Shown one piece after another: positions 1 to 6,816 of a stretch of 7,118 bases of DNA. This DNA comes from Desulfobacula sp. (GTDB lineage Bacteria; Desulfobacterota; Desulfobacteria; Desulfobacterales; Desulfobacteraceae). The position numbers and the translations under genes were made by a program. The stretch spans positions 1 to 7,118 of the forward strand of contig JAGLNZ010000571.1 in the NCBI GenBank assembly GCA_023139225.1, written 5' to 3'. The number at the start of each line of letters is the position of its first letter. The stretch's first letter is position 1. Under the pieces are notes generated by a model, which was not told where the DNA came from, did not search any database, and saw only the letters and a list, made by a program, of their open reading frames with translations.

Positions 1-803
1 AGCCTGTTATAGGTCTTCTCCCATTCTTCCTTGTATTTTGTGTAGAGCAGGTCGTTTTTGATATATGGTTTTTTTTCTTCAAAAGAATGCTGGCGGGGTT
101 GGGTTTTGTTTATCAATTTAAAAATATAATAAGCATCCCGAATTTTATGAGGGCCTGAAACCGTGTTGGTTTCAAGGGATGCAATGACAGGCTGCCAGTC
201 TTTTCTGAATTTTGAAAGAGCCCTGCTGCCGATATCCCCTTCACGGTTTTTTGATTCTTTATCTATTGAATATTCAGCTGCCGCCCCGCTAAAATCAGAC
301 TGCCCGAATTTTATTTTTTTCATTGCCGCCCATGCCGGTTCCGATGTTTTGGTCTTGATCATCTTTACATTGTATATTGCTTTGGTTTTATAATTATCTT
401 TGTGCGCGTTATAAAATGTGTTCAATTCCTCTTTAGTAAAATCATCCTTATTAATTTGGGGTACAAGACTCTCCTGCATAACTTTGAGAAACAGATCCGC
501 CATAAATTCATGAATCCGGGCCCTGATCCTGGGATCAAGATGCAGCTTTTCATCAAGACCCTTTGTAATGATCATTTCCATGTTAAGCGCATGATCAAAT
601 ACTAATTCAGAAGTAAGCTCTTCCGGTTTATTTTTAAATGTCCGGCTTTTTTTCAGGTTTGTATAATGCGCATCAAGATCCAGGGTTGTTAAACCTCCTC
701 CCTTGAATTTAACCACATAGTTTTCATTCCCGCTCTTTTTGCAGGAGGTAAATGCGATTAAAACTATAAGTAAAAATAAAGGTATAAAAATAAATTTTTT
801 CAT
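1..803 (-). CDS. Parvulin-like peptidyl-prolyl isomerase lipoprotein (PpiC/SurA/PrsA type), 3' end cut by window
   Basis: The frame stays open for 267 codons from the ATG at 803 to the window edge, so the C-terminus is missing. The N-terminus is a lipoprotein signal: MKK, a hydrophobic stretch (residues 4-18), then lipobox FTSC with the lipidated Cys at 21. Residues ~40-135 are a charged, mostly helical SurA_N-like chaperone segment. Residues ~140-232 resemble a parvulin domain, with FSGAAAEYSID (171-181), EGDIG (188-192, usually GGDLG), a VSGPHKI segment (215-221) and AYYIFKL (224-230, usually GYHIIKL). The His normally in the first strand (RHILV) and the one in the last strand both appear replaced, so it may be a chaperone rather than an active isomerase. 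It probably faces the periplasm as a membrane-anchored foldase. A CGGAG ribosome-binding site lies 8 bases before the ATG. It follows the GspF-type gene by 57 bases on the same strand and may assist folding of pilus components. The family call is solid; the link to the pilus is inferred from position only. Confidence 0.85.
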   Translation of the reverse strand, partial: MKKFIFIPLFLLIVLIAFTSCKKSGNENYVVKFKGGGLTTLDLDAHYTNLKKSRTFKNKPEELTSELVFDHALNMEMIITKGLDEKLHLDPRIRARIHEFMADLFLKVMQESLVPQINKDDFTKEELNTFYNAHKDNYKTKAIYNVKMIKTKTSEPAWAAMKKIKFGQSDFSGAAAEYSIDKESKNREGDIGSRALSKFRKDWQPVIASLETNTVSGPHKIRDAYYIFKLINKTQPRQHSFEEKKPYIKNDLLYTKYKEEWEKTYNR

Positions 804-811
804 GGAAAAAA

Positions 812-816
812 CTCCG
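812..816 (-). promoter_or_regulatory. Ribosome-binding site of the parvulin-like lipoprotein gene
   Basis: The minus strand reads CGGAG with an 8-base spacer before the ATG at 803-801. It supports that start, which also gives a proper lipoprotein signal peptide. An A/T-rich inverted repeat (806-812 with 816-822) overlaps the site. Confidence 0.65.
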
Positions 817-836
817 TTTTTTAATTTTTTAGTTAT

Positions 837-850
837 TTTAAATATTTAAA
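837..850. repeat. 14-bp perfect AT-only palindrome in the gap between the GspF-type and parvulin-like genes
   Basis: TTTAAATATTTAAA reads identically on both strands and lies in the 57-base gap (804-860), the largest in the window. The gap is almost wholly A and T. Such a palindrome could be an operator or simply reflect AT-rich composition. No second copy was seen next to another gene here, and no promoter boxes with good spacing could be assigned, so a regulatory role is speculative. Confidence 0.3.
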
Positions 851-860
851 GCTGTTTTGT

Positions 861-2066
861 TTACTGTGCATGTGAATACATACTAAGCATTCCGGCAATA
901 AGTCCCCAGGCCACGTAACCCACAAGACTACCTAAAATAATAATTAATGCCGGTTCTATCATTGCCGTCATCTTTGCTATTTTATTTGTAAGGATTTTTT
1001 CATGCAAATCCCCCACTGTAACCATGGATTGGTCCATAAGACCTGTCTGTTCACCGACTTTTATCATTGCCACAACCATTGGCGTAAAAAAATTTTGCCC
1101 CCGAAGAGCAGATGAAAGAGTTTCTCCTGCAACTACTTTTTCATTCATCCTTGCGATCAGTCTTTTAACTTCCAGATTCGGAACCGTGTTCCCTACAGCC
1201 TTAAGCGCGTCTATAAGTGTAATTCCGCTTTCAAGAAGAGATGCAAAAGTCTTGGCAAACTGAACAATAACCCCGTAACGCATCACAGGACCCAGGACAG
1301 GAATATGTATCTTGAATCTGTCTATATAAAGCCTTGTGCTTTGGGTTGTCATGAGAATAATAATCGAAATAGTTAAAATAATAATTCCAATCACTATTCC
1401 CACTATATTGGTTTGCAGGAAACCTGCAATATCCAGAAGAAACTGTGTGTTTGTCGGAAGTCTGCGTCCCTGCAGAAGCATTGCAAATTTGGGTATTACA
1501 AAACCCACAAGAAATCCAACAACTATCATGGTAACGATAAAAACAACCGTGGGATAAATCATGCTGATAATCATTTTTCCTCTTAAAGCTGCACGGCTTT
1601 CAAGAAAATCGGAAATTCTTTCAAGCACAACATCAAGAATTCCGCCAAGCTCACCCGCTCTTATCATGTTTGTCACCAGGGGCGAAAATATTTTCGGATA
1701 CCCGGCAAATGCATCACTTAAAGGAATTCCGCTTTCTATATCGGATTTTATATTTAACAGGGCATTTTTCATTGTCCTTGTTTCCGCCTGCATCTGAAGA
1801 ATACCCATTGCTTCTGAAATGGTTACATTGGAACTGATCAAAGAGGAAAACATTCTAAAAAAAAGAATGATTTCTTTTGTTCCCACACCCCTGCCAATGG
1901 TGAAACCTTTTTTACCGGCCGCAGCTCCTTTCAGTTCAATTAATTCCTGGACAATAAAGCCCTCTGCCTGCAAAAGTCTGCCGGCAGCGCCTTCATCAGG
2001 AGCGTTAACTCTGCTTTTTACCTTATTTCCTTCAGGGTCAATTGCGATGTATCTAAAAATTGCCAT
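861..2066 (-). CDS. GspF/PilC/MshG-type inner-membrane platform protein
   Basis: This 401-residue protein has the usual family length and layout. The N-terminus (MAIFRYIAIDPEGN) is the typical short start of the family, which supports the ATG at 2066. Two repeated T2SSF domains follow, at ~68-191 and ~270-392. Each carries the family signature: MIRAGELGGILDVVLERISDF (from 134, split here as MIRAGELGG plus ILDVVLERISDF) and MIKVGEQTGLMDQSM (334-348). Predicted membrane segments lie at ~166-192, ~219-240 and ~370-392, with the conserved YP (171-172) and EPALIIILG (371-379). Members of this family sit in the inner membrane, contact the assembly ATPase in the cytoplasm and are thought to drive the addition of pilin subunits. 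The gene begins 15 bases after the GspE/PilB-type gene, with only a weak GGAA (2077-2080) 10 bases upstream, so translation may be coupled. The sequence alone does not decide between PilC, MshG and GspF. Confidence 0.95.
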   Translation of the reverse strand: MAIFRYIAIDPEGNKVKSRVNAPDEGAAGRLLQAEGFIVQELIELKGAAAGKKGFTIGRGVGTKEIILFFRMFSSLISSNVTISEAMGILQMQAETRTMKNALLNIKSDIESGIPLSDAFAGYPKIFSPLVTNMIRAGELGGILDVVLERISDFLESRAALRGKMIISMIYPTVVFIVTMIVVGFLVGFVIPKFAMLLQGRRLPTNTQFLLDIAGFLQTNIVGIVIGIIILTISIIILMTTQSTRLYIDRFKIHIPVLGPVMRYGVIVQFAKTFASLLESGITLIDALKAVGNTVPNLEVKRLIARMNEKVVAGETLSSALRGQNFFTPMVVAMIKVGEQTGLMDQSMVTVGDLHEKILTNKIAKMTAMIEPALIIILGSLVGYVAWGLIAGMLSMYSHAQ

Positions 2067-2081
2067 TGTGTTAAAATTCCA

Positions 2082-3731
2082 TTAATTTAAAGTAATACGC
2101 ATGATTTCTTCCGGTGTTGTAAGACCTTGTTTTATCTTTTCCAGTCCATCATCCCTCATGGTCATATAATCGGTTTCTTTCTGGGCATAAGTCCCAATTT
2201 CCTCAAATGTGGCTCTCTGTATAATCATTTTACGTATTTTCTCATCCACACATAAAAGTTCAAAAACACCCATTCTTCCCTTGTAGCCCATGGTGCAGTT
2301 GTCACAGCCTTTTCCCCTTTTAATTTTAAAATTTTCATGTTCGCCAAGTTTGAGCATGGAAAGCTCGGATTTGCTTATATCCTGCAATTCACCGCAAAAA
2401 GGACATACTTTTCTTACAAGCCTCTGGGCAAGTACTGCCCGGACAGAAGCTGCCACAAGAAAAGGTTCGGCCCCCATATCCATCATTCTGCTAAAAGAGC
2501 TGGGTGCGTCATTTGTATGAAGTGTGGATAAAACCAAGTGACCCGTAACCGCAGCACGAAGTGAAATATTAAGGGTTTGCGAGTCCCTGATTTCTCCAAC
2601 CATTATTATATCAGGGTCCTGCCTGAGAATTGATCTCAGGGCATTGGCAAAGGATATTTTTTCATTGGAATCAACCTGGGTCTGATTTATTCCGCGAAGG
2701 GAAAGTTCAACAGGATCTTCAATGGTTGTAATATTGGTGCGCTCGCTTCTCATTGCCTGGAGAGATCCGTATAATGTGGTGGATTTGCCTGATCCCGTGG
2801 GCCCGGTTACCAGCACAATGCCGTATGGGAAAGCAAGGTTATTGTTGAAAGATTCAAGCATGGCAGGCCTCATGCCGAGAGTCTGCATTTCTATTATTTC
2901 ATCATAGGGAGGAAGAAGTCTTAACACTGCTTTTTCACCATTGATAACAGGAAGTATGCTGACCCTGACATTGACTCCGTCTATGGAAAGATCTATAAGC
3001 CGGGGTTTGAAATGAAATGAACCATCCTGAGGCTTTCTTCTTTCAGCGATATCAAGTTGTGCCATTACCTTGATTCTGGAAATAAGCTTTCCCGCCATTT
3101 CAAATGGAAGTATTTCAGTCTTTTTCATTATACCGTCGATCCTGAAACGAATGATTAATTCATCACGCTCAGGTTCCACATGGATATCAGAGGAACCTGC
3201 ATTTATTGCCCGTATCATTATTTTTTCAAACAGCTCAATAATAAATGTGGTATTCTCCGGTATTATTGCAGCTTCGGGTTTTATTGTGGTGTCAAAGCCT
3301 TTGCTGTAATAATAATTTTGAAGTTTTTTAAGGTTTTCCAGGGATGTGAGTACCAGCTTGACCTGTTTATGTGCCAGGCGGGACATGTTTTGAATAACGG
3401 CTTTGGGAACAGGCCCGGAACAAGCAAGCAAAACTTCGTTGTTTTTACCTAAGTCAACCGGAAGCACACCGGTTTTAAGGCACATCTTCTGGGGAATAAG
3501 ATAAATTACTTCCTGATTTATTTTATTTACCATTTCAGATAATAGAGGAATTCCCAAAAAGCTTGAAAGATCCTCAAGAAGCCTTTGGGGGTCAAGATGC
3601 CCTTCTTTTACCGCGGCAATGCCTATTTTTTCTCCAATGATTTTTTGTCTGGATACAAGTTTGGAAAGTTGTTCCTTTGTTATTACAGACTGTCCAACAA
3701 GATACTCTCCAAACCTTTCTTTTCGTGCCAT
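2082..3731 (-). CDS. GspE/PilB/MshE-type assembly (extension) ATPase with MshEN-like N-domain
   Basis: A hexameric cytoplasmic motor of the secretion-ATPase family, 549 residues, close to the usual PilB/MshE length. Residues ~1-150 form an MshEN/T2SSE_N-type domain. Residues 6-29 and 35-58 resemble the tandem 24-residue motif with 5-residue spacer that binds c-di-GMP in MshE, but with several substitutions. The N2-like region at ~160-290 includes SDIHVEPE (181-188). The catalytic core has Walker A GPTGSGKST (310-318), Asp box IEDPVE (337-342), Walker B DIIMVGEIRD (374-383, Glu380) and His box TGHLVLSTLHTNDA (396-409). A tetracysteine zinc site, CPFC (443-446) and CDNC (476-479), marks it as an assembly rather than retraction ATPase. 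The gene starts 5 bases after the PilT-type stop; AGGT at 3739-3742, overlapping that stop codon, serves as ribosome-binding site. It should power fibre extension through the platform protein encoded next. Confidence 0.96.
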   Translation of the reverse strand: MARKERFGEYLVGQSVITKEQLSKLVSRQKIIGEKIGIAAVKEGHLDPQRLLEDLSSFLGIPLLSEMVNKINQEVIYLIPQKMCLKTGVLPVDLGKNNEVLLACSGPVPKAVIQNMSRLAHKQVKLVLTSLENLKKLQNYYYSKGFDTTIKPEAAIIPENTTFIIELFEKIMIRAINAGSSDIHVEPERDELIIRFRIDGIMKKTEILPFEMAGKLISRIKVMAQLDIAERRKPQDGSFHFKPRLIDLSIDGVNVRVSILPVINGEKAVLRLLPPYDEIIEMQTLGMRPAMLESFNNNLAFPYGIVLVTGPTGSGKSTTLYGSLQAMRSERTNITTIEDPVELSLRGINQTQVDSNEKISFANALRSILRQDPDIIMVGEIRDSQTLNISLRAAVTGHLVLSTLHTNDAPSSFSRMMDMGAEPFLVAASVRAVLAQRLVRKVCPFCGELQDISKSELSMLKLGEHENFKIKRGKGCDNCTMGYKGRMGVFELLCVDEKIRKMIIQRATFEEIGTYAQKETDYMTMRDDGLEKIKQGLTTPEEIMRITLN

Positions 3732-3736
3732 ATTTT

Positions 3737-4894
3737 TTACCTGTTAAACCATTTTTTTTTCTTTACAGTCAATGTTGCGGTTTCATTCTTTGAATCAAGT
3801 AAAAGACGCTGCTTCATGAGATTTTTATTTTTTGCTGCCAAAAGAGCAGTCTCAACAGTGATTTTCCCATCTTTCACAAGTTTTATAAGACATTGTTCCA
3901 TGGTTATCATTCCTTCCTGAACCCCTGTTTCAATGGTGGAATAAATCATGTCATCCTTTCCCTGGCGTATCAGGTTGGATATTCCGGGTGTGGAAAACAT
4001 GATCTCCACAGCAGGAAGTCTTCTGGTATTTGAAACATCTGGTAAAAGTCTTTGTGAAATCACGGCTTTCAGGGTTGAAGCAAGCTGCTGTCTGATCTGG
4101 GACTGCTCTCCTGCAGGGAAGGCACCCACAAGACGGTTAAGTGTTGATACGCAGTCACGCGAATGAAGGGTGGAAAAAACAAGATGTCCTGTTTCCGCTG
4201 CCATGATTGCCGTGCTCATGGTTTCAAGATCTCTCATTTCTCCAACCAGTATTACATCGGGATCAGCTCTCAAGGCATCTCTCAAGGCTTCTGAAAAGGA
4301 AGGAACATCCGAGTAGAGTTCCCTCTGGTTAATAATGCTTTTATTGTTTTGATGAACATATTCTATGGGGTCTTCTATGGTTATAATATTATGCGCAAGC
4401 GTTGAATTGATTTCATGTATGATGGTTGCAAGGGTTGTTGATTTACCAGAACCTGTCACACCGGTTACCAGTATAAGTCCGTCCCTTAAATAAGGCAGTT
4501 TGGAAAGGCTTTTTGGAAGGCCGAGACTTGAAAAAGTCGGAATTCCCGCAGCCAGCAGTCTGCACACCACAGACAAAGATCCCCGCTGGTAATAAGCTGC
4601 AATCCTGAATCTTCCCACATCATTGATGCTTACGGCAAAATCAACAGAACGTCTGGATTCAAGTACCTGTCTGTATCTGTCCGTAAGAATTTCATCTATC
4701 AGGTTCTTTATATCCAGGGATGTGTAAGCCACATGATCTTTAAGCGCTTGAATTTTGCCCTTAATCCTGTACATGGGCGGCATATTGGCTGTAAGGTGAA
4801 GGTCAGACGCTTCCAGTCTTAACGTCTGTTCAAAAAGAGCTGTCATATTATCTATTTTTATCCCAGGGATCGGAATTTCCACGCACGCACCCAT
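3737..4894 (-). CDS. pilT: PilT-family (retraction-type) pilus ATPase
   Basis: This 385-residue cytoplasmic ATPase is typical of PilT/PilU. Counted from the ATG at 4894: an N-terminal PAS-like domain with the SDLHLT motif (30-35), Walker A GVTGSGKST (145-153), Asp box IEDPIEY (173-179), Walker B DVILVGEMRD (213-222, Glu219) and His box TGHLVFSTLHS (235-245). PilT-specific features are NQRE (189-192), GEMRDLETM, and GISNLIRQGK (304-313), which matches the C-terminal AIRNLIRE-type motif needed for retraction. The tetracysteine zinc site of GspE/PilB is absent, as expected. The C-terminus ends in a basic tail (KKKKW). PilT hexamers pull the fibre back by removing subunits at the base. An upstream in-frame TTG at 4924 overlaps the secretin stop, but a strong Shine-Dalgarno sequence lies before the ATG at 4894, so that start was chosen. 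PilT and PilU are hard to separate without alignment. Confidence 0.94.
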   Translation of the reverse strand: MGACVEIPIPGIKIDNMTALFEQTLRLEASDLHLTANMPPMYRIKGKIQALKDHVAYTSLDIKNLIDEILTDRYRQVLESRRSVDFAVSINDVGRFRIAAYYQRGSLSVVCRLLAAGIPTFSSLGLPKSLSKLPYLRDGLILVTGVTGSGKSTTLATIIHEINSTLAHNIITIEDPIEYVHQNNKSIINQRELYSDVPSFSEALRDALRADPDVILVGEMRDLETMSTAIMAAETGHLVFSTLHSRDCVSTLNRLVGAFPAGEQSQIRQQLASTLKAVISQRLLPDVSNTRRLPAVEIMFSTPGISNLIRQGKDDMIYSTIETGVQEGMITMEQCLIKLVKDGKITVETALLAAKNKNLMKQRLLLDSKNETATLTVKKKKWFNR

Positions 4895-4898
4895 TTTA

Positions 4899-4906
4899 TC
4901 ACCTCT
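4899..4906 (-). promoter_or_regulatory. Strong ribosome-binding site deciding the pilT start
   Basis: The minus strand reads AGAGGTGA, seven bases of which (GAGGTGA) pair perfectly with the usual 16S rRNA tail. It sits 4 bases before the ATG at 4894-4892. This favours that start over the in-frame TTG at 4924, which has no recognisable ribosome-binding site. Confidence 0.8.
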
Positions 4907-4920
4907 TTGCTGTTTTAAAA

Positions 4921-6816
4921 TCAATCAGCCAGTAAATTATCTTTGTTTTTTATAATCATTTGATTTGAACTTTTTTTATTAAGGAAATTATTGGTCTCAG
5001 CCCGTGCAAGTCCGGGGTGTGTTATAATATGCGGTGTAAGAATTATAATTGTTTCTGTTTTTTTCTTTAACTTGTTTTTTTGTTTAAAAAGAAATCCAAG
5101 CAAGGGAATATCTCCCAACACCGGCACTTTTTTTTCGTTATCATCAATGGTTTCCCTTATAATGCCGCCAAGGACTATTGTCTGACCTGATTTTGCAGTT
5201 ACAATGGATTTGATTTCACTTTTATTAATTCCGTCAAGAGGGAAATTTATTACATTCCCGTTATCATCTGACAGACCAATGGAAACAACATTAAACATGG
5301 GTGAAGAGATTTCAGTCTCGATTTCCAGGGTAATAGTATTATCCTCATTAATAAATGTAGACATTTCAATTTTTGTTCCGAGTTCTTCACGTTTTATATC
5401 AACAATAAAAGTATTGATGGTGTTTCCGCTGTCGCCTATGGGTATTGTTTCCTTTTTTACATCATCCCTTAACGGCACTTCTTCTCCTACAAAAAAATCC
5501 ACCTTGCTGTTGTTTGCACACATGAGAAACGGAGAGGAAATGGTATTTGCCCGGCCTTCACTTTCAAACAAAGAAATTCTTGCCTGAAGACTTTTAAAGT
5601 TAAATGCCAGCCCTGCTGTTGATGCGGAAGTCACTCCTTCAAGAAGATTTATTCCAACTCCTTCATATATGGATTTTGACGGATCAATCCTGCTTTGAAC
5701 CGGATTTCCCCCATAATCACCATAGCTGAGCTGAAAAAAACTTTCAAAATCATCTTTCAGGGTTATCTGGAGTATTTTCACTTCAAGCAGAACCTGGCTT
5801 GTGGGTGTATCAAGTGCCTCAATGATCTTTGCCATTTCATTGACCAGGCTTGCATCCAGGGATCTTGCAATAATGCAGTTATTTCTTTTAAAAACCGTGA
5901 GTATGGCAAGAAGCGGCTTGTCGCCTGTTTTTGATCTGATTTGGTTTTTGTCGCTTTTTTTTTCTTTAAAAGAATCAGTATCAAGGTTTTTTCTGCTCTT
6001 ATTGCTCTTGTCCGGCCTGTTAGTTTGAGAAACTATATTATTCATGAAAATTATTCTCTGGGAAGAGCCGGTATCCAGTTTCGGGCCCTTATATTCCCCT
6101 GTTAAGGAAATATTTTCTTCCGGGTCAATATGGCCGTAAACTTTTTCGTCTTCAATTGCCGAAAGATAAACCTCATCTCCCATTAATGCCTGTATGATCT
6201 TTGCCATATCAGCCGCATTTGTATATTTTATGTAAAAAGCGCGTGTATGTTCATTCTGACGTATCTCTATGTCTTTGACATATTCTTGTCTGGTCATAAG
6301 AGTAACAATATTATTGCCTTCCCTGTACCACAGGTCATTAAGCCTGCAAATGGTTTCAAGAGCTGTTCTCAAGGTTATATCCTGCATGAAAATATTGATT
6401 TTCAGATCTTCAACACTCTTTGTGGGAACAACATTATAACCGCACAGCTCTGTCAGCAGTTCCGTTATCTGTTTTACCGGAACGTCTTTAAGAATAAACG
6501 ATCTGATCTTTTCCGACATTCCTTTAAGAGGTAGGGTATTATCTTTATTTATAAGCTGTTCAGCATCCTCATCCTCGACAACTTCACCTTTTATAATTTT
6601 TACAATAGGTGTTTCAACCTCAGGATAAAGGTCCTTTAATTTCGGATTTTTTGTTTCAACACCATTAATGATGAATTTGGTATTAAACGGGTTCTTTTTT
6701 TCAGGACAGGCAAGGTCTTTTACAGGAAAAGCAGTATTTTTTCCAACACAACCCGTAAGAAAGCTTATTGCTGTCAGTGTGATAAGAATAATTGCAAAAT
6801 TTTTTCTTAAAATCAT
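4921..6816 (-). CDS. Secretin lipoprotein of the MshL/PilQ/GspD family (outer-membrane pore)
   Basis: A 631-residue protein that should form the outer-membrane ring through which the fibre passes. It begins with a lipoprotein signal: MILRKN, a hydrophobic run, lipobox LTGC, lipid Cys at 23. Residues ~108-176 resemble an STN/N0 domain. Residues ~190-337 are a Secretin_N/N1-type domain interrupted by a long insert that includes a very charged Lys/Asp/Asn/Ser-rich stretch (~262-300). The C-terminal secretin domain spans ~340-600, with VLLEVKIL (342-349), GRANTISSP (421-429), VGEEVPL (443-449), the hallmark VPVLGDIPLLGFLF (564-577) and TETIIILTPHII (587-598). A Lys/Asn-rich tail follows. The lipobox and STN domain fit MshL best, but PilQ or GspD naming cannot be excluded. 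The start ATG overlaps the stop of the PilP-like gene (ATGA, 6813-6816), with GAGG at 6827-6830 as ribosome-binding site, indicating translational coupling. Its own lipid anchor may replace a pilotin. Confidence 0.95.
   Translation of the reverse strand: MILRKNFAIILITLTAISFLTGCVGKNTAFPVKDLACPEKKNPFNTKFIINGVETKNPKLKDLYPEVETPIVKIIKGEVVEDEDAEQLINKDNTLPLKGMSEKIRSFILKDVPVKQITELLTELCGYNVVPTKSVEDLKINIFMQDITLRTALETICRLNDLWYREGNNIVTLMTRQEYVKDIEIRQNEHTRAFYIKYTNAADMAKIIQALMGDEVYLSAIEDEKVYGHIDPEENISLTGEYKGPKLDTGSSQRIIFMNNIVSQTNRPDKSNKSRKNLDTDSFKEKKSDKNQIRSKTGDKPLLAILTVFKRNNCIIARSLDASLVNEMAKIIEALDTPTSQVLLEVKILQITLKDDFESFFQLSYGDYGGNPVQSRIDPSKSIYEGVGINLLEGVTSASTAGLAFNFKSLQARISLFESEGRANTISSPFLMCANNSKVDFFVGEEVPLRDDVKKETIPIGDSGNTINTFIVDIKREELGTKIEMSTFINEDNTITLEIETEISSPMFNVVSIGLSDDNGNVINFPLDGINKSEIKSIVTAKSGQTIVLGGIIRETIDDNEKKVPVLGDIPLLGFLFKQKNKLKKKTETIIILTPHIITHPGLARAETNNFLNKKSSNQMIIKNKDNLLAD

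Noticed and set aside
402..605. 67-codon plus-strand open frame in the left part of the window
   Set aside because: It lies antisense to the parvulin-like lipoprotein gene, which has a signal peptide, a ribosome-binding site and family motifs.
806..822. Inverted repeat AAAAAAC / GTTTTTT with 3-base loop, considered as a terminator after the GspF-type gene
   Set aside because: The stem is nearly all A-T with a single G-C pair, the loop is short, and it overlaps the ribosome-binding site of the next gene. It would be too weak to end transcription.
3585..3920. 111-codon open frame on the plus strand
   Set aside because: Antisense across the junction of the two ATPase genes, both of which have intact conserved motifs in the other strand; the hydrophobic look comes from reverse-complemented Lys-rich codons.
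5204..5587. 127-codon open frame on the plus strand
   Set aside because: Lies entirely antisense to the conserved pore-forming domain of the secretin, and its translation shows no recognisable domain. It is a shadow of the real gene.
5778..5984. 68-codon minus-strand frame inside the secretin gene
   Set aside because: It is the shifted frame of the same gene, starting near the A9 tract. It resembles no known protein and has no ribosome-binding site.
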